Source: CAZIAK01 sp964537035 (GTDB taxonomy: Bacteria; Planctomycetota; B15-G4). Taken from it: a DNA stretch of 53,752 bases. The stretch lies in the NCBI GenBank assembly GCA_964537035.1, contig CAZIAK010000035.1, forward strand, positions 1-53,752, written 5' to 3'. Under the pieces are notes generated by a model. It searched no databases, was not told the DNA's origin, and saw only the letters and a program-made list of their open reading frames with translations. Of this stretch, positions 1 to 9,120 are shown one piece after another (position 1 is the stretch's first letter; the number at the start of each line of letters is the position of its first letter). The position numbers and the translations under genes are program-made.

Positions 1-2447
1 TCATCGGCGGCGCACTCGTCCCCAGCCGCGCCCAGCAAACCTTCGCCCGACGCCTTCAACGCCGCTCCCACCAGCGTGGCGAAGGTGCGCTTGACCGACG
101 CGCCCTTCTTTGCCGGGCTCGGCTGGGCCACGAACAGATCGAGGCTGCGCGCCGCCCGGGTGAGGGCCACGTAGAGCACGCACAGCGCCTCTTCGACATT
201 GCGGCCCCAGGTCTCCCCGGAGAGTTCTGCGAGATTCTCGTCGAGGGGCAGCAGCTCCTTGCTCACTCCCGCCAGCAACGACCGAGGGCCTTGCCAGGGG
301 TCGGGCTGGCCCACCAACAGCTTGGGCGACCGGGCCAGATCACTGTCGAGGTCGGGCAGCACCACCGCGTCGAACTCCAGGCCCTTGCTGGCGTGGACGG
401 TCATCACCCGTACCTGCGCGGACGAGCTGTCCTCGACCGAGGTCAGGCGCACCTGACGGCAGAAGTCAGCGGGACGCAGGCCTGCGCGAGGCCCGGCGGA
501 CAGTCCCAGGTCGACCAGCTGGCCGAAGCGCCGTCGGTCCCGCTCGCCGAACGCCGGGCAGGCGTTGATGATCTTGGCCAGGTCAGCCAGCCAGGAGCCG
601 TAGCCCCGGCAGAGCAAAGACCTGCGCACACGCCGGGACAGGCGGCGTCGCGCATCATCGTCGGCTGCATCGGTCAGCTGCAGCGTGTCAGCCAAGGGCG
701 AGTGCGCCAGATGAAACGCCGCTGCTGAATCGCCGGGGTGATCTGCCAGCTGCAAGGTGGACAGGGCCAGGCGTACCGCCTCGCAGTCGGTGAGCGGCGT
801 GCCTCCCTCGCCGCTGGCATCCACGCCCAGAGCGCGCAGGGCGGCGATGCACTTGGTGGCGATCTTCTTGCGACGGACCAGCACGCCCACTGAGAGATAC
901 GGTGCCCGAGCCACCATGCGCTGCACGTGCTCGGCGGCTGCGGCCACCACCTTGTCGACGGCCTCGTCTGTCGAAGCGCCCGCGCAAGGCACTTCCCAGT
1001 AGGCGCCATGCCCTGCGAAGGGTTTGTTGGCCGTGTGCTGGTTGAAGCCTGCCAGCCAGCGTTCAGCTGCCGCCTCTCGCGCGGGTTCGCCTGAGAACAC
1101 CGGCGACAGCGACACGTCGTGGAAGATCTGGTTCACCGTGTTGAGCACCACCGGCGAGGAGCGGTAAGACTCCTCCATGGTCGACGGCTCGCCCAGGGAC
1201 AGACGCTCGTTCAGCTCGGCCAGCAGCCGGCTCTCACCCCCACGCCAGCCGTAGATCGACTGCTTCACGTCGCCCACGCAGAAGAGCGAGGTGTCGTTGT
1301 CCCCCGCTGCCACCAGCCGCCGGGCCAACGGTTCGAGCACCCGCCACTGCTGCACCGAGGTGTCCTGAAACTCGTCGAGCAGCAGATGTTCGACCCGACC
1401 GTCGAGACGGTGGGACATGGCCGCGCTGTCCACCGACGGGCCAGCGCACAACGCCTCGGGGATATCGTCGAAGCCCTGCCGCCTCATGGCCAGCTTGGCC
1501 TCGGCCTCGGCCTTGCCATAGCGATCGAGCAGCGTGCCGTAGGAACGGTTGAGCGCCACCAGCGAGCGCAACAACTCGTGGGCCGCCTGGGCGCACAGCG
1601 GGCGCAACAACGCCACCACGTCGTCGGGGATCGGCGTGTTGTAGAACTTGCCGCCGTTCACCAGCAGCGCCTTGACGAAGCCCTTGCTCACCACCGCTCG
1701 CCAGTCTCCGGAGCGGGCTGCGCCGAGCATGGCGTCCCGAGCGTTCTCCCACCGGGACGAGGGCGCGCCCGTCTTGGTGGTGGGCAGCTGCACAACCTCA
1801 AGGTCTTCGAGCGCCCGGTCCAACACTCGCTCGTCGACGGCCGGGGGCGCCTGGTACTGCTCCCAGGCACCGGGGAGCGCCGCGCGGTGCAGGCCGTAGG
1901 CATCTTGCACCACCCGATCGCGCAAGACCTCGTGGGTGCTGCGGGTCAGGCCCTCGCCACTCTGCTTCAGGTCGCGAATGAGAGTGGCCGCCTCGCCGGG
2001 ATCCATGGCCGCGGTCATGCCCGCCACCGCGTCGTCCCGCAGACGAGCCACGTCGCTCTCGTCCGCCAAGCTCCACCCCGGGGGCAGGCCCAGGTCGTGC
2101 CCGAACAGCGTGGCCAGATGGACGAAGAACGAGTCGAGGGTGCGCACCTGCAGCCGGTCGAGGCGGGACACCAGCAGGGCCAGCCACTCAAGGCAGTCTG
2201 CCGAGGTCACCTGCTCGCGACCGATGAAGCCACTGAGGTCAGCGGCCGCCGTCTCGCTGAGCGCGCCGTCGGCCAAGCGCAGCAGGATGCGCTCCAGGAT
2301 CTCTCCCGCCGCCTTGCGCGTGAACGTGGTGGCCAGGATCTGTTCCGGCGCGGCTCCCCCTGCCAGCAGACTGATGTAGCGGTTGCTCAGCTGGAACGTC
2401 TTGCCCGTGCCAGCCGATGCCAGGATGACCTTGTGGGAAGCGTTCAC
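1..2447 (-). CDS. addA: AddA-like UvrD-family helicase (3' end beyond the window)
   Basis: This is the helicase subunit of an AddAB-type double-strand-break resection enzyme. It would unwind DNA ends in the cytoplasm for RecA loading. The frame is open for 815 codons and leaves the window at base 1, so the C-terminal nuclease domain is not visible. Motifs read on the minus strand are: Walker A ASAGTGKT near residue 10; TLDSFF (motif Ia region); LLLDEFQDTS (Walker B/motif II); GDVKQSIYGWRGG (motif III); VMTVHASKGLEFD (motif V); and LYVALTRA (motif VI). The GTG start at 2447 overlaps the addB stop as GTGA, which indicates translational coupling. The order addB then addA matches the usual firmicute arrangement. 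A generic RecB/UvrD label is possible because the nuclease end is missing. Confidence 0.88.
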   Translation of the reverse strand, partial: MNASHKVILASAGTGKTFQLSNRYISLLAGGAAPEQILATTFTRKAAGEILERILLRLADGALSETAAADLSGFIGREQVTSADCLEWLALLVSRLDRLQVRTLDSFFVHLATLFGHDLGLPPGWSLADESDVARLRDDAVAGMTAAMDPGEAATLIRDLKQSGEGLTRSTHEVLRDRVVQDAYGLHRAALPGAWEQYQAPPAVDERVLDRALEDLEVVQLPTTKTGAPSSRWENARDAMLGAARSGDWRAVVSKGFVKALLVNGGKFYNTPIPDDVVALLRPLCAQAAHELLRSLVALNRSYGTLLDRYGKAEAEAKLAMRRQGFDDIPEALCAGPSVDSAAMSHRLDGRVEHLLLDEFQDTSVQQWRVLEPLARRLVAAGDNDTSLFCVGDVKQSIYGWRGGESRLLAELNERLSLGEPSTMEESYRSSPVVLNTVNQIFHDVSLSPVFSGEPAREAAAERWLAGFNQHTANKPFAGHGAYWEVPCAGASTDEAVDKVVAAAAEHVQRMVARAPYLSVGVLVRRKKIATKCIAALRALGVDASGEGGTPLTDCEAVRLALSTLQLADHPGDSAAAFHLAHSPLADTLQLTDAADDDARRRLSRRVRRSLLCRGYGSWLADLAKIINACPAFGERDRRRFGQLVDLGLSAGPRAGLRPADFCRQVRLTSVEDSSSAQVRVMTVHASKGLEFDAVVLPDLDSDLARSPKLLVGQPDPWQGPRSLLAGVSKELLPLDENLAELSGETWGRNVEEALCVLYVALTRAARSLDLFVAQPSPAKKGASVKRTFATLVGAALKASGEGLLGAAGDECAAD

Positions 2448-5400
2448 GTCGCGTCCCCCTCGTCGTCGCCGGGCATGGTCATGACGAAGCGCTTGGGCAC
2501 GGGGCCGCCCACCAGTCCCACGCCTGCGATGGCGGTCCACACCGGGTCTTCGCGAGAGAACGTCCCCAGCTCGGTGACCTCGTTGCGCCGCACCCGCCGC
2601 ACGATCTCCTTCGCCACAAGGTGCGCCGCCGCCAGCTCGCCAGGGCTCCAGTCGGCGAGCAGCACGCCGGCCCTGTTGCTGTCCTGCGGCAGGGCGAAGT
2701 AGCCCAGCCGGGTCTCGGGCTCTGGCTTCCACTCGGCAGCGAGCAGCACGTAGAGCGGCAGCTGCAGGTCCTTCCACACACCTTGCTTGTTCGGGCCGTG
2801 GGTCCTGTTCGGCGGGTCCACGGTCTCGCCGGTCTTGTAGTCGAGGATGGCCAGCTGGCCCGTGTGCTCGTTGCGGTCGATGCGATCGATGCGCCCACGC
2901 AGGGCGATCACCTCGCCGTCGACCTCCAGAGGGACAGACCCTCCGGGGGGCGCCCACTCGACCTTCTCAACGCGCCAGCCCTGCGCGGCCCAGCCGGCCT
3001 GATCACGGGCGAACCGCTGCAGGCGCTGGCCCAGCTGCTGCAGCTGCACGGCCACCGCCGGTTGCACCGCGCGGCCGAAGCGCTCGGCCACCACTCTCTT
3101 CAGCAACTTGGTCAGTTCCTCTTCGACCACCGCGACTTTGTCAGAGTCTCGTACGTCGCTGAGCCCGAAGCGCTCGAGGACGGTGTGGGCCACATTGCCG
3201 AAGATCATGCCGTCCATCTCGCGCTGACCGTCTTCGGCTCGGCGCAGGCGCTGGCGCTTCTCAAGGTAGAAGGTGTACGGCGAGCGCAGGTAGGACCCGA
3301 ACGCGGTCACCGCCATGGCTTCGAGCGGAGCCGATGGTGCAGGGCACGGGGGCTCGATACGTGCGGGTGCTGCCCCATGGCCCGAAGGATCAGCGGTTGC
3401 ACCCGCGGCTGTCTCGGCCGGTGCCCCCGTAGGTACAACTCCGGGCGCGCCCGCTGCCACCTCGGCTGGTGCACCCTGCGGCGCAACAGCGGTTGCCGCC
3501 GACGGGAACGCTGCCTGCACGCGACCGGGCAGCTCGGCCCGATCGCAGGCGAAAGCCAAGCGGCTGGGCAGCAGCGGGTCGCCACTCAACGATCGTCGAC
3601 CGCCGATGAAGTGCACCGTCGGGCGAGAGTGCACCATCATGGTCAGGGCCGCGGCGTCGCGGGCCAGCCGGTGATCGTTGTCGGGCAAGCCCAGCCGCCG
3701 TCGCAAGCCATCGGGCAGGTAGGCATGGCCGCTGATCGACTCGGGCACCACGCCGTCGTTGAAGCCAGTGACGATGAGCAGGGGCGCGTCGTCGAGGGGC
3801 AGCTCAAGCCAACCGAGAAGCTCGACCGCGTCCTCGCCACTCGCTCCGGGCAGGAACTCCCGCGACACCTCGTCGGCCACCCAGCGCAGGGCGTCGGACG
3901 CAGCCACACTCCAGCCGTCGCCCAAACTGGACGGCAAGCTCTCAAGCTCAGCCAGAGTCTTCCCTGCCAGCTCCAGCGCGCGGTGCACGAGGCGCCGCTC
4001 CAAGAGTCGTTCGGCGTCCTGCGGATCGTCGGGCGCGGGACGGTCGAGAGCGGCCAGGTCCCGGTCTGCGTAGAGAGTCGACAGCAGGGCACGGACATCC
4101 GGAGCCCAGGCGATCAGCGAGCGCCGCTCGGCCGAGGCCAGCTCACCCAGCAGCGTGTTCAGACCCTCGCAGAGTGCCCCCAACCCTTGCGCCCGGCGGC
4201 GGTCCCGCTCGTCGTCGGGCAAGGGACTCCAGCGCTTGGGCACTCGGCTGGGCAGGTGCTCTGCGGACCACTCGTCGAGCCACTCCGCTGGCAGTCGTTC
4301 AGCCTCGCCGCCCGCCAGGAACTTCTCCAGATCAGGGTGACGCAGCAGGGCAGCCAAGGAGTCAAAGCCCCGGCCACGCAGGTGATCGGCGAGCGCTGAG
4401 AGCAGCTGACACACGGCACCCACGGACAACCGCGCACCCTGGGCCGCCCGAGCAGCAACCCCCGCTCCCGCCAAGCGAGCCACGAGCACGGGCTCAAGCT
4501 GCTCGTCCGGCAGGCCGATGGTGATCTCGCTGGCGGAGTGCTCGCCGCCATGCACGGCCAGCAGGCTCAACACTCGCTCGGCCTGTCCGGCGGGGTCGTC
4601 TTCGACCCACCAGTGCGCGGGGTCGAGGGGCAACTCCCGATGAAGAAAAGCCTCGCTGCGCAGACCGCCCAGGTCGTCGAAGGACTCGTGCTCGTCTTGC
4701 GGAGCGCAAACGAAAGCCGTCACCCGGCCAGCACAGGCCTGCAAGGTCTGGCGCAGCAGCCCCGACATCTCGGTGACTCCCACCAACACCACATTTCCCG
4801 TTGCGTCCAGCGCGCCGTCGCCCAGCGCCTGCCAGCGAGCGTCGTGGGCGTCGGCAAGACCGTGGAGAGCCAGCTCGTTCCGGTACGCCGTCTGCACCTG
4901 GGCCAACAGCTGCCAGCGGCCGATCTCCCCGGGCGTTCCGCCGTCGTTCGTCAGGGCGGAGACCACCGCCTCGAAGTCCATGCCCTCCGCCACCAGCTCT
5001 GCGTGCAGGCTGCGGATCTCGGCCGCGAGCGCCAGCCAGCTGGCCACATCGTCATCTTCAGGGCGGGCAGCCAACAGCGGCGACAGATCGGCGGTGCCTC
5101 GCAGCACCTTGGCCCAGGCCAGGGTGCGGGCGCTGCGCTTGGCCACGGTCTGATCCAGCTGCAGCAGCCTGTCGGTGAGCTGTCCCGAGGTGGTGATCTC
5201 TGCGGGACGGGTCACGCCCCGGTCCACGAGCAGCTCCTCGAGGCGACGCCCTGCGCGGCGTCCCGGTAGAGCCACCACGACTTCATGCAGCTCGTGGCCG
5301 AAGCGCTCGACCAGGGCATCGGCGGCCGTCGTCAGCAGGGGTGCGTCCCAACCCAGGAAGACCCGAGTGGCACAGCCGCCTGCTGAGCCGCCCGCCGCTG

Positions 5401-5467
5401 TGCCATCCGCAGCAGCACCCTCTGAATCGGCAGGGGCTGCTGGAGACGACGAGGGCTCGGCGACCAT
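2444..5467 (-). CDS. addB: AddB-like PD-(D/E)XK nuclease subunit
   Basis: This 1007-residue protein is the partner of the AddA-like helicase. The C-terminal third carries a RecB-type nuclease core, with GRIDRID followed by AILDYKTG around residues 855-880 (the D and DYK are the catalytic and metal-binding elements) and VAHTVLERFG upstream. The N-terminal region (VVALPGRRAGRRLEELL) sits where AddB proteins have motif I, but it has no GKT, so the ATPase site looks degenerate. No cysteine occurs in the last ~300 residues. The four-Cys iron-sulfur clamp of Bacillus AddB therefore appears absent. An Ala/Pro/Gly-rich insert (about residues 650-710) separates the helicase-like and nuclease parts. 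The start ATG at 5467 lies 16 bases after the FAD oxidoreductase stop. The identification rests on architecture and neighbour rather than on a full alignment. Confidence 0.8.
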   Translation of the reverse strand: MVAEPSSSPAAPADSEGAAADGTAAGGSAGGCATRVFLGWDAPLLTTAADALVERFGHELHEVVVALPGRRAGRRLEELLVDRGVTRPAEITTSGQLTDRLLQLDQTVAKRSARTLAWAKVLRGTADLSPLLAARPEDDDVASWLALAAEIRSLHAELVAEGMDFEAVVSALTNDGGTPGEIGRWQLLAQVQTAYRNELALHGLADAHDARWQALGDGALDATGNVVLVGVTEMSGLLRQTLQACAGRVTAFVCAPQDEHESFDDLGGLRSEAFLHRELPLDPAHWWVEDDPAGQAERVLSLLAVHGGEHSASEITIGLPDEQLEPVLVARLAGAGVAARAAQGARLSVGAVCQLLSALADHLRGRGFDSLAALLRHPDLEKFLAGGEAERLPAEWLDEWSAEHLPSRVPKRWSPLPDDERDRRRAQGLGALCEGLNTLLGELASAERRSLIAWAPDVRALLSTLYADRDLAALDRPAPDDPQDAERLLERRLVHRALELAGKTLAELESLPSSLGDGWSVAASDALRWVADEVSREFLPGASGEDAVELLGWLELPLDDAPLLIVTGFNDGVVPESISGHAYLPDGLRRRLGLPDNDHRLARDAAALTMMVHSRPTVHFIGGRRSLSGDPLLPSRLAFACDRAELPGRVQAAFPSAATAVAPQGAPAEVAAGAPGVVPTGAPAETAAGATADPSGHGAAPARIEPPCPAPSAPLEAMAVTAFGSYLRSPYTFYLEKRQRLRRAEDGQREMDGMIFGNVAHTVLERFGLSDVRDSDKVAVVEEELTKLLKRVVAERFGRAVQPAVAVQLQQLGQRLQRFARDQAGWAAQGWRVEKVEWAPPGGSVPLEVDGEVIALRGRIDRIDRNEHTGQLAILDYKTGETVDPPNRTHGPNKQGVWKDLQLPLYVLLAAEWKPEPETRLGYFALPQDSNRAGVLLADWSPGELAAAHLVAKEIVRRVRRNEVTELGTFSREDPVWTAIAGVGLVGGPVPKRFVMTMPGDDEGDAT

Positions 5468-5483
5468 GGCTCTCCTCCCGCTG

Positions 5484-6890
5484 CTACTCCCGCTGGCGTA
5501 CGTTGACCCAGGTGGAGCGATTCACCGTGGGTTCGGGGCCCGCCTCGGGATCGACGTGGCCCAGCAACCGGTCTACCCACTCGACGCCCTGCATGAAAGT
5601 GTGGTCTTGATTGGAGACCTCGTATTTCCACATGCCGAAGCGGCCGCGGCTGGCCACATCGTGGGCTTGCAGGGCGGGCTGCAGCTTCGCCAGGGCGGCG
5701 TCGCGCCCTACGGACGGTGTGGGGTAGCCACGCTCGAGCGTCTTGATCCAGACCTTGCACACCTCGCTCTTGTCCTTGAGCATGCCCGTGGCCACGCAGC
5801 CGGCGATGACGTCTTCGGCCAGGGTATCGCGGTTCACGTGGCGCTCACTGCTCTCGGCCACCTCGAGGATCAACGACCAGTACTTGTCAGGGTCGGGCAC
5901 GTTGTAGGGGCTGTAGTTGCTGTACATGGTGGCCCGGTTGAACGGCGCTTCGTCGCCAGGGAAGTAGACCCAGGCCTTGCCCGCCAGATCGTCGGGCACG
6001 GTGCCGTCCATGCCCAGGCCGACCACGTGCACGACTGAAGACACCAGGCCCTCGGCGGCAGCGATCAGTGCCGCATCGCCCGTGGCGTCCGCCAGCAGGT
6101 CGAGGGGCATGGTGCTCAGCATCTGCCGATAACGAATGGTCTCGCCGTCTGCCAAGGTCACCGTGTGGCCGGGGAGATCGACCGACACCACCGTGGCGTT
6201 GGTGCGCTTGATGGCGTCCGGCAGCTGCTCGGCCAGGGCCCGCCAGACCGCCCCCGCCCCGCCACGCTTGGGATAGCGAAAGGTGCTGTTGGGACCCCAA
6301 CCCATGTCGTCCCGGGACTCGCTCACGTTGCGCTCGACCCTGGCCAGGTCGGGCACGGAGACCCGGTCGCCGATCCACGACCAGCCCATGGTCGTCAGCG
6401 GGTAGGCCCAGACCTTGAAGTTGTAGGGCTTGAAGAAGAGTTCGTAGATACCGGCGCCAAATGTGCGCCGGGCCCACTCGTCGAAGTCTCCCGGGGGAGC
6501 GTCGTAGGTGCCCTGCAGTCCGTGCACTTCTCGCAGGCCCTCGAGGCAGCGAGCGCAGTCGCTGGCCGACAAGCGATGGATGTTGTTCTGGAAGGGGTAG
6601 GGCACCCAGCGCCCGTCCATGCGCACCCAGCTCTCCCTGTCGTGCCAGTACCAGCCGTCCTCGCCGAGAGCCTCTGTCATGGCCCGATCGAAGGTGTCGT
6701 AGTGGCTGTGCTGGACGTGGCAGCCGTAGTCCCAGGTGAAGCCATCGACCGTCTCTGAGCCGGCCAGGCCGCCGAAGACATCGCTGCGCTCGAGCACCAG
6801 CACATCGCTCTGGCCGCACTCGATCAGGCGACGGGCGGCGCCGATGCCACAGGGGCCACCACCGATGATCAGATACTCGACATCACGCAC
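5484..6890 (-). CDS. FAD-dependent oxidoreductase, amine-oxidase/UDP-galactopyranose-mutase-like
   Basis: This 468-residue flavoprotein has an N-terminal Rossmann dinucleotide-binding signature: LIIGGGPCGIGAARRL with G10, G12 and G15, followed by VLVLERSDVFGGLAG. The segment WVPYPFQNNIHRL and the general layout (DYGCHVQHSHYDTF early in the protein) resemble NAD(P)-binding amine-oxidase or protoporphyrinogen-oxidase-like proteins and UDP-galactopyranose mutases. These often work in cell-envelope sugar metabolism. The substrate cannot be read from the sequence. The protein has no signal peptide and is likely cytosolic. It heads a tight minus-strand cluster with addB 16 bases downstream, although a functional link to DNA repair is not obvious. 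It is divergent from the kynureninase-like gene, with 66 bases between the two starts. A TAGACT box at 6924-6929 (minus strand) is a possible -10 element. Confidence 0.78.
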   Translation of the reverse strand: MRDVEYLIIGGGPCGIGAARRLIECGQSDVLVLERSDVFGGLAGSETVDGFTWDYGCHVQHSHYDTFDRAMTEALGEDGWYWHDRESWVRMDGRWVPYPFQNNIHRLSASDCARCLEGLREVHGLQGTYDAPPGDFDEWARRTFGAGIYELFFKPYNFKVWAYPLTTMGWSWIGDRVSVPDLARVERNVSESRDDMGWGPNSTFRYPKRGGAGAVWRALAEQLPDAIKRTNATVVSVDLPGHTVTLADGETIRYRQMLSTMPLDLLADATGDAALIAAAEGLVSSVVHVVGLGMDGTVPDDLAGKAWVYFPGDEAPFNRATMYSNYSPYNVPDPDKYWSLILEVAESSERHVNRDTLAEDVIAGCVATGMLKDKSEVCKVWIKTLERGYPTPSVGRDAALAKLQPALQAHDVASRGRFGMWKYEVSNQDHTFMQGVEWVDRLLGHVDPEAGPEPTVNRSTWVNVRQRE

Positions 6891-6956
6891 AGGTTCAGCC
6901 TTGCCGGGGAGGAGAGCGGGCGGAGTCTACCACCCGGCCGTGATAGGGTGCCCGCC

Positions 6957-8132
6957 ATGACCCACAAGCACCTGTTCGGTCGCTTCGCGGCCCAGGCCCA
7001 GGCCGCAGATCGCGTGCACTTCGCGGCCCACAGCCACCACTGGTGGCCCGACGTTTCGTTCACAGCCCAGAGCCAGGCCTGGGACGACGCGGCCGAGCTG
7101 GTCGACGACAAGTGGCCGCACATCTTCGCCACCGTGCTGCCCCGCTTTCAGGCACACGTCGCCGCCACCCTGAACCTGCCCGACCCGGCCACCGTGGCCG
7201 TGGCCCCCAACACCCACGAGTTCGTGGCCCGTATCCAGTCGTGCCTCGACGAGCGACGCCCCGTGCGCTGGCTCACCACCAGCAGCGAGTTTCACTCCTT
7301 GGGACGGCAGCTGGCCCGCTGGATCGAAGCAGGCCGCGTCGTGGCCACGGTCATCGACACCGAGCCCTTTGACACCTTCGCCGAGCGCTTCTCCGAGGCG
7401 GCCTCCCGCCCGGACCATGACCTGATCTACTGCAGCCAGGTCTTCTTCGACTCGGGCTTCCCGGTGCCTGACCTCACGGCGCTGGTCGGTGCCTGCCACG
7501 CCGACGCGGTGGTGGTCATCGACGGCTACCACGGCTTCTGCGCCCGCCCGACCGACCTCGCCCCCATCGCCGAGCGGGCCTTCTACATCTCGGGCGGCTA
7601 CAAGTACGCCATGGCCGGCGAAGGCGCCTGCTTCATGCACTGTCCGCCGGGCCTGCTGCCTCGCCCCGTCGACACGGGCTGGTACGCTGGCTTCGGAGAG
7701 CTGCAGCGCCGCAACAAGGGTGAGGTGGCCCACGCCACCGACGGCTCGCGGTTTCTGGGAGCGACCTTCGACCCCTCAGGCCTCTACCGCTTCAACGCGG
7801 TGCAGGACATGCTGGCCAGCGAAGGCCTGGACATCGCCGCCATCCATGACCACGTGGTGGCCCTGCAGCAGCGCTTTCTGAGCGGGCTCAGGCAGCTGGG
7901 CAGGACGATCGACGGTCTCGCGCCAGCCCAGCTCTTGCCCCAGGGCGAGACCGCAGAGCGGGGGCACTTCCTCACTTTTCGCTCTGAACGCGGCGAAGCG
8001 CTACACGCAGCCTTGGCCGCCGAACGAGTGGCCACAGACGTCAGGGACGACCGGCTGCGCCTGGGCTTCGCGCTGTACCACGACGACGCAGACGTCGACG
8101 AGCTGCTGCGGCGCATCGCCCAGCTGGGCTGA
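6957..8132 (+). CDS. Kynureninase-like PLP-dependent enzyme (aminotransferase class V fold)
   Basis: This 391-residue enzyme has the fold-type I PLP layout. Elements seen are HFAAHSHHWWP at the N-terminus, VVVIDGYHGF (the Asp that contacts the pyridine nitrogen), and SGGYKYAMAGEG, whose Lys (codon at 7602-7604) is the expected Schiff-base lysine. The Trp/His-rich start and the GGYKYAM motif fit kynureninase-like members more than cysteine desulfurases, but no tryptophan-degradation neighbour is present to fix the substrate. I chose the ATG at 6957 over the GTG at 6948 because TAGGGT at 6944-6949 could be a -10 box, which would start the mRNA at or next to this ATG. No Shine-Dalgarno sequence is visible. 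The gene ends three bases before the assembly gap. Confidence 0.78.
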   Translation: MTHKHLFGRFAAQAQAADRVHFAAHSHHWWPDVSFTAQSQAWDDAAELVDDKWPHIFATVLPRFQAHVAATLNLPDPATVAVAPNTHEFVARIQSCLDERRPVRWLTTSSEFHSLGRQLARWIEAGRVVATVIDTEPFDTFAERFSEAASRPDHDLIYCSQVFFDSGFPVPDLTALVGACHADAVVVIDGYHGFCARPTDLAPIAERAFYISGGYKYAMAGEGACFMHCPPGLLPRPVDTGWYAGFGELQRRNKGEVAHATDGSRFLGATFDPSGLYRFNAVQDMLASEGLDIAAIHDHVVALQQRFLSGLRQLGRTIDGLAPAQLLPQGETAERGHFLTFRSERGEALHAALAAERVATDVRDDRLRLGFALYHDDADVDELLRRIAQLG

Positions 8133-8135
8133 GCT

Positions 8136-8235
8136 NNNNNNNNNNNNNNNNNNNNNNNNNNNNNNNNNNNNNNNNNNNNNNNNNNNNNNNNNNNNNNNNN
8201 NNNNNNNNNNNNNNNNNNNNNNNNNNNNNNNNNNN
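8136..8235. other. Assembly gap (100 N)
   Basis: A run of exactly 100 N is a conventional scaffold gap of unknown true length. Genes on either side may not be adjacent in the genome. Any reading frame drawn across it is meaningless. Confidence 0.99.
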
Positions 8236-8283
8236 GGGCGTGGACCAGGCCAAGGTCAGAAGCCCGACCGCGACCCCAGGCAC
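8236..8283 (-). CDS. Possible 5' fragment of a gene cut by the gap
   Basis: Reading leftwards from the GTG at 8283 gives a short hydrophobic peptide (PGVAVGLLTLAWSTP) that runs into the gap. It could be the signal peptide or first membrane segment of a protein whose remainder is lost in the N run. It starts 33 bases after the stop of the preceding minus-strand gene. Only sixteen codons are visible, so this is a weak call. Confidence 0.2.
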
Positions 8284-8315
8284 GAAGCCAAGGCAGCGGC
8301 CGGGGGCGAGGCCGA

Positions 8316-8903
8316 TCAGCTTTCGAGAACGGTTCCAGGCTCGCAGGGCTCGCAGGGCTCGCTGGTGGCCCGGCTGAACTCGCTGTCGGCGAAGTAGCCT
8401 TCGGCGAACGCCAGGGCGCGGGCCTCGACGAAGACCTTGAGCGCGTCCAGACCTTCAGCCGTCATGTCGATCTCCAGGCGATCTCCGGGCAGATCGCGCT
8501 CGCGCACCGTGGCCCGGGCCTCGATGACGAAGCGGTTCTCGACCGCGCGAGGCTCCAGCGAGAACGACAGCCGGGTGAAGTGCCTGGCCTTGCGGCCGGA
8601 GCGATCCGTGAGCAGCTCGTCGAGGCGAGCGGCGAGGAGGTAGCGACCATCGAACGTGCTACGGGTCAGGGCGGGACGACAGGGCAGCTCACCCAGGAGG
8701 TGATCGAGCACCGAGCGGATCGCGACCTCGACCTCTTCGAGATAATCGAGGGCACGGACCATGCGCGCAGACCTGAGCATCTGCTCTTTGGAGCGCTCCG
8801 TGGCACGGGCGGCGTGGCGGCGGCGGCTGGCATCACGAATGGCCTCAAGACGGAGACCGAAGCGCTGACTTTTCGCCGGACTGTCGATGGTGGGGCTCTT
8901 CAT
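8316..8903 (-). CDS. Hypothetical protein, 195 residues
   Basis: I do not recognise a family. The protein begins MKSPTIDSPAKSQRFG and has a basic, probably helical N-terminal third (RDASRRRHAARATERSKEQM). A charged alpha/beta region follows with many Arg/Glu pairs, including FDGRYLLAARLDELLTDRSGRKARHFTRL. It has no signal peptide or membrane segment. The start at 8903 is set by a strong Shine-Dalgarno sequence (AGGAGGT, six bases before the ATG). Thirty further codons of open frame upstream are therefore unlikely to be translated. The C-terminus contains a small tandem duplication (SEPCEPCEPG) encoded by 9-bp repeats. Between this start and the divergent cytochrome gene lie 217 bases containing a 6-bp inverted repeat, ATCCGC/GCGGAT (8959-8980), which could be an operator. 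Confidence 0.72.
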   Translation of the reverse strand: MKSPTIDSPAKSQRFGLRLEAIRDASRRRHAARATERSKEQMLRSARMVRALDYLEEVEVAIRSVLDHLLGELPCRPALTRSTFDGRYLLAARLDELLTDRSGRKARHFTRLSFSLEPRAVENRFVIEARATVRERDLPGDRLEIDMTAEGLDALKVFVEARALAFAEGYFADSEFSRATSEPCEPCEPGTVLES

Positions 8904-9120
8904 GGCTGTACCTCCTACGAGAGAACATGTGCCGTATGGCCCAAACACAGGGCAAGAAATCCGCAGAGCACACGGCGGATGGCGGTCTCGCACACCGACT
9001 CCATAGCATTGCCAAACGCGGTGTCACGCTTTTGGGTCCGCGGCGATCCGTGGCAGGCTGGCCGCCCGACCCAGCGCCGCGTACCCTGCGAGGCGCTCCC
9101 TTTCTCGTGGGCCCGCCGCC

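Noticed and set aside
1119..4399. Two long plus-strand frames opposite addA and addB
   Set aside because: The helicase and nuclease motifs are all on the minus strand, and these are composition-driven shadows.
8041..8283. An 80-codon frame spanning the first N run
   Set aside because: It exists only because N codons are not stops. Just the sixteen codons right of the gap are real sequence.
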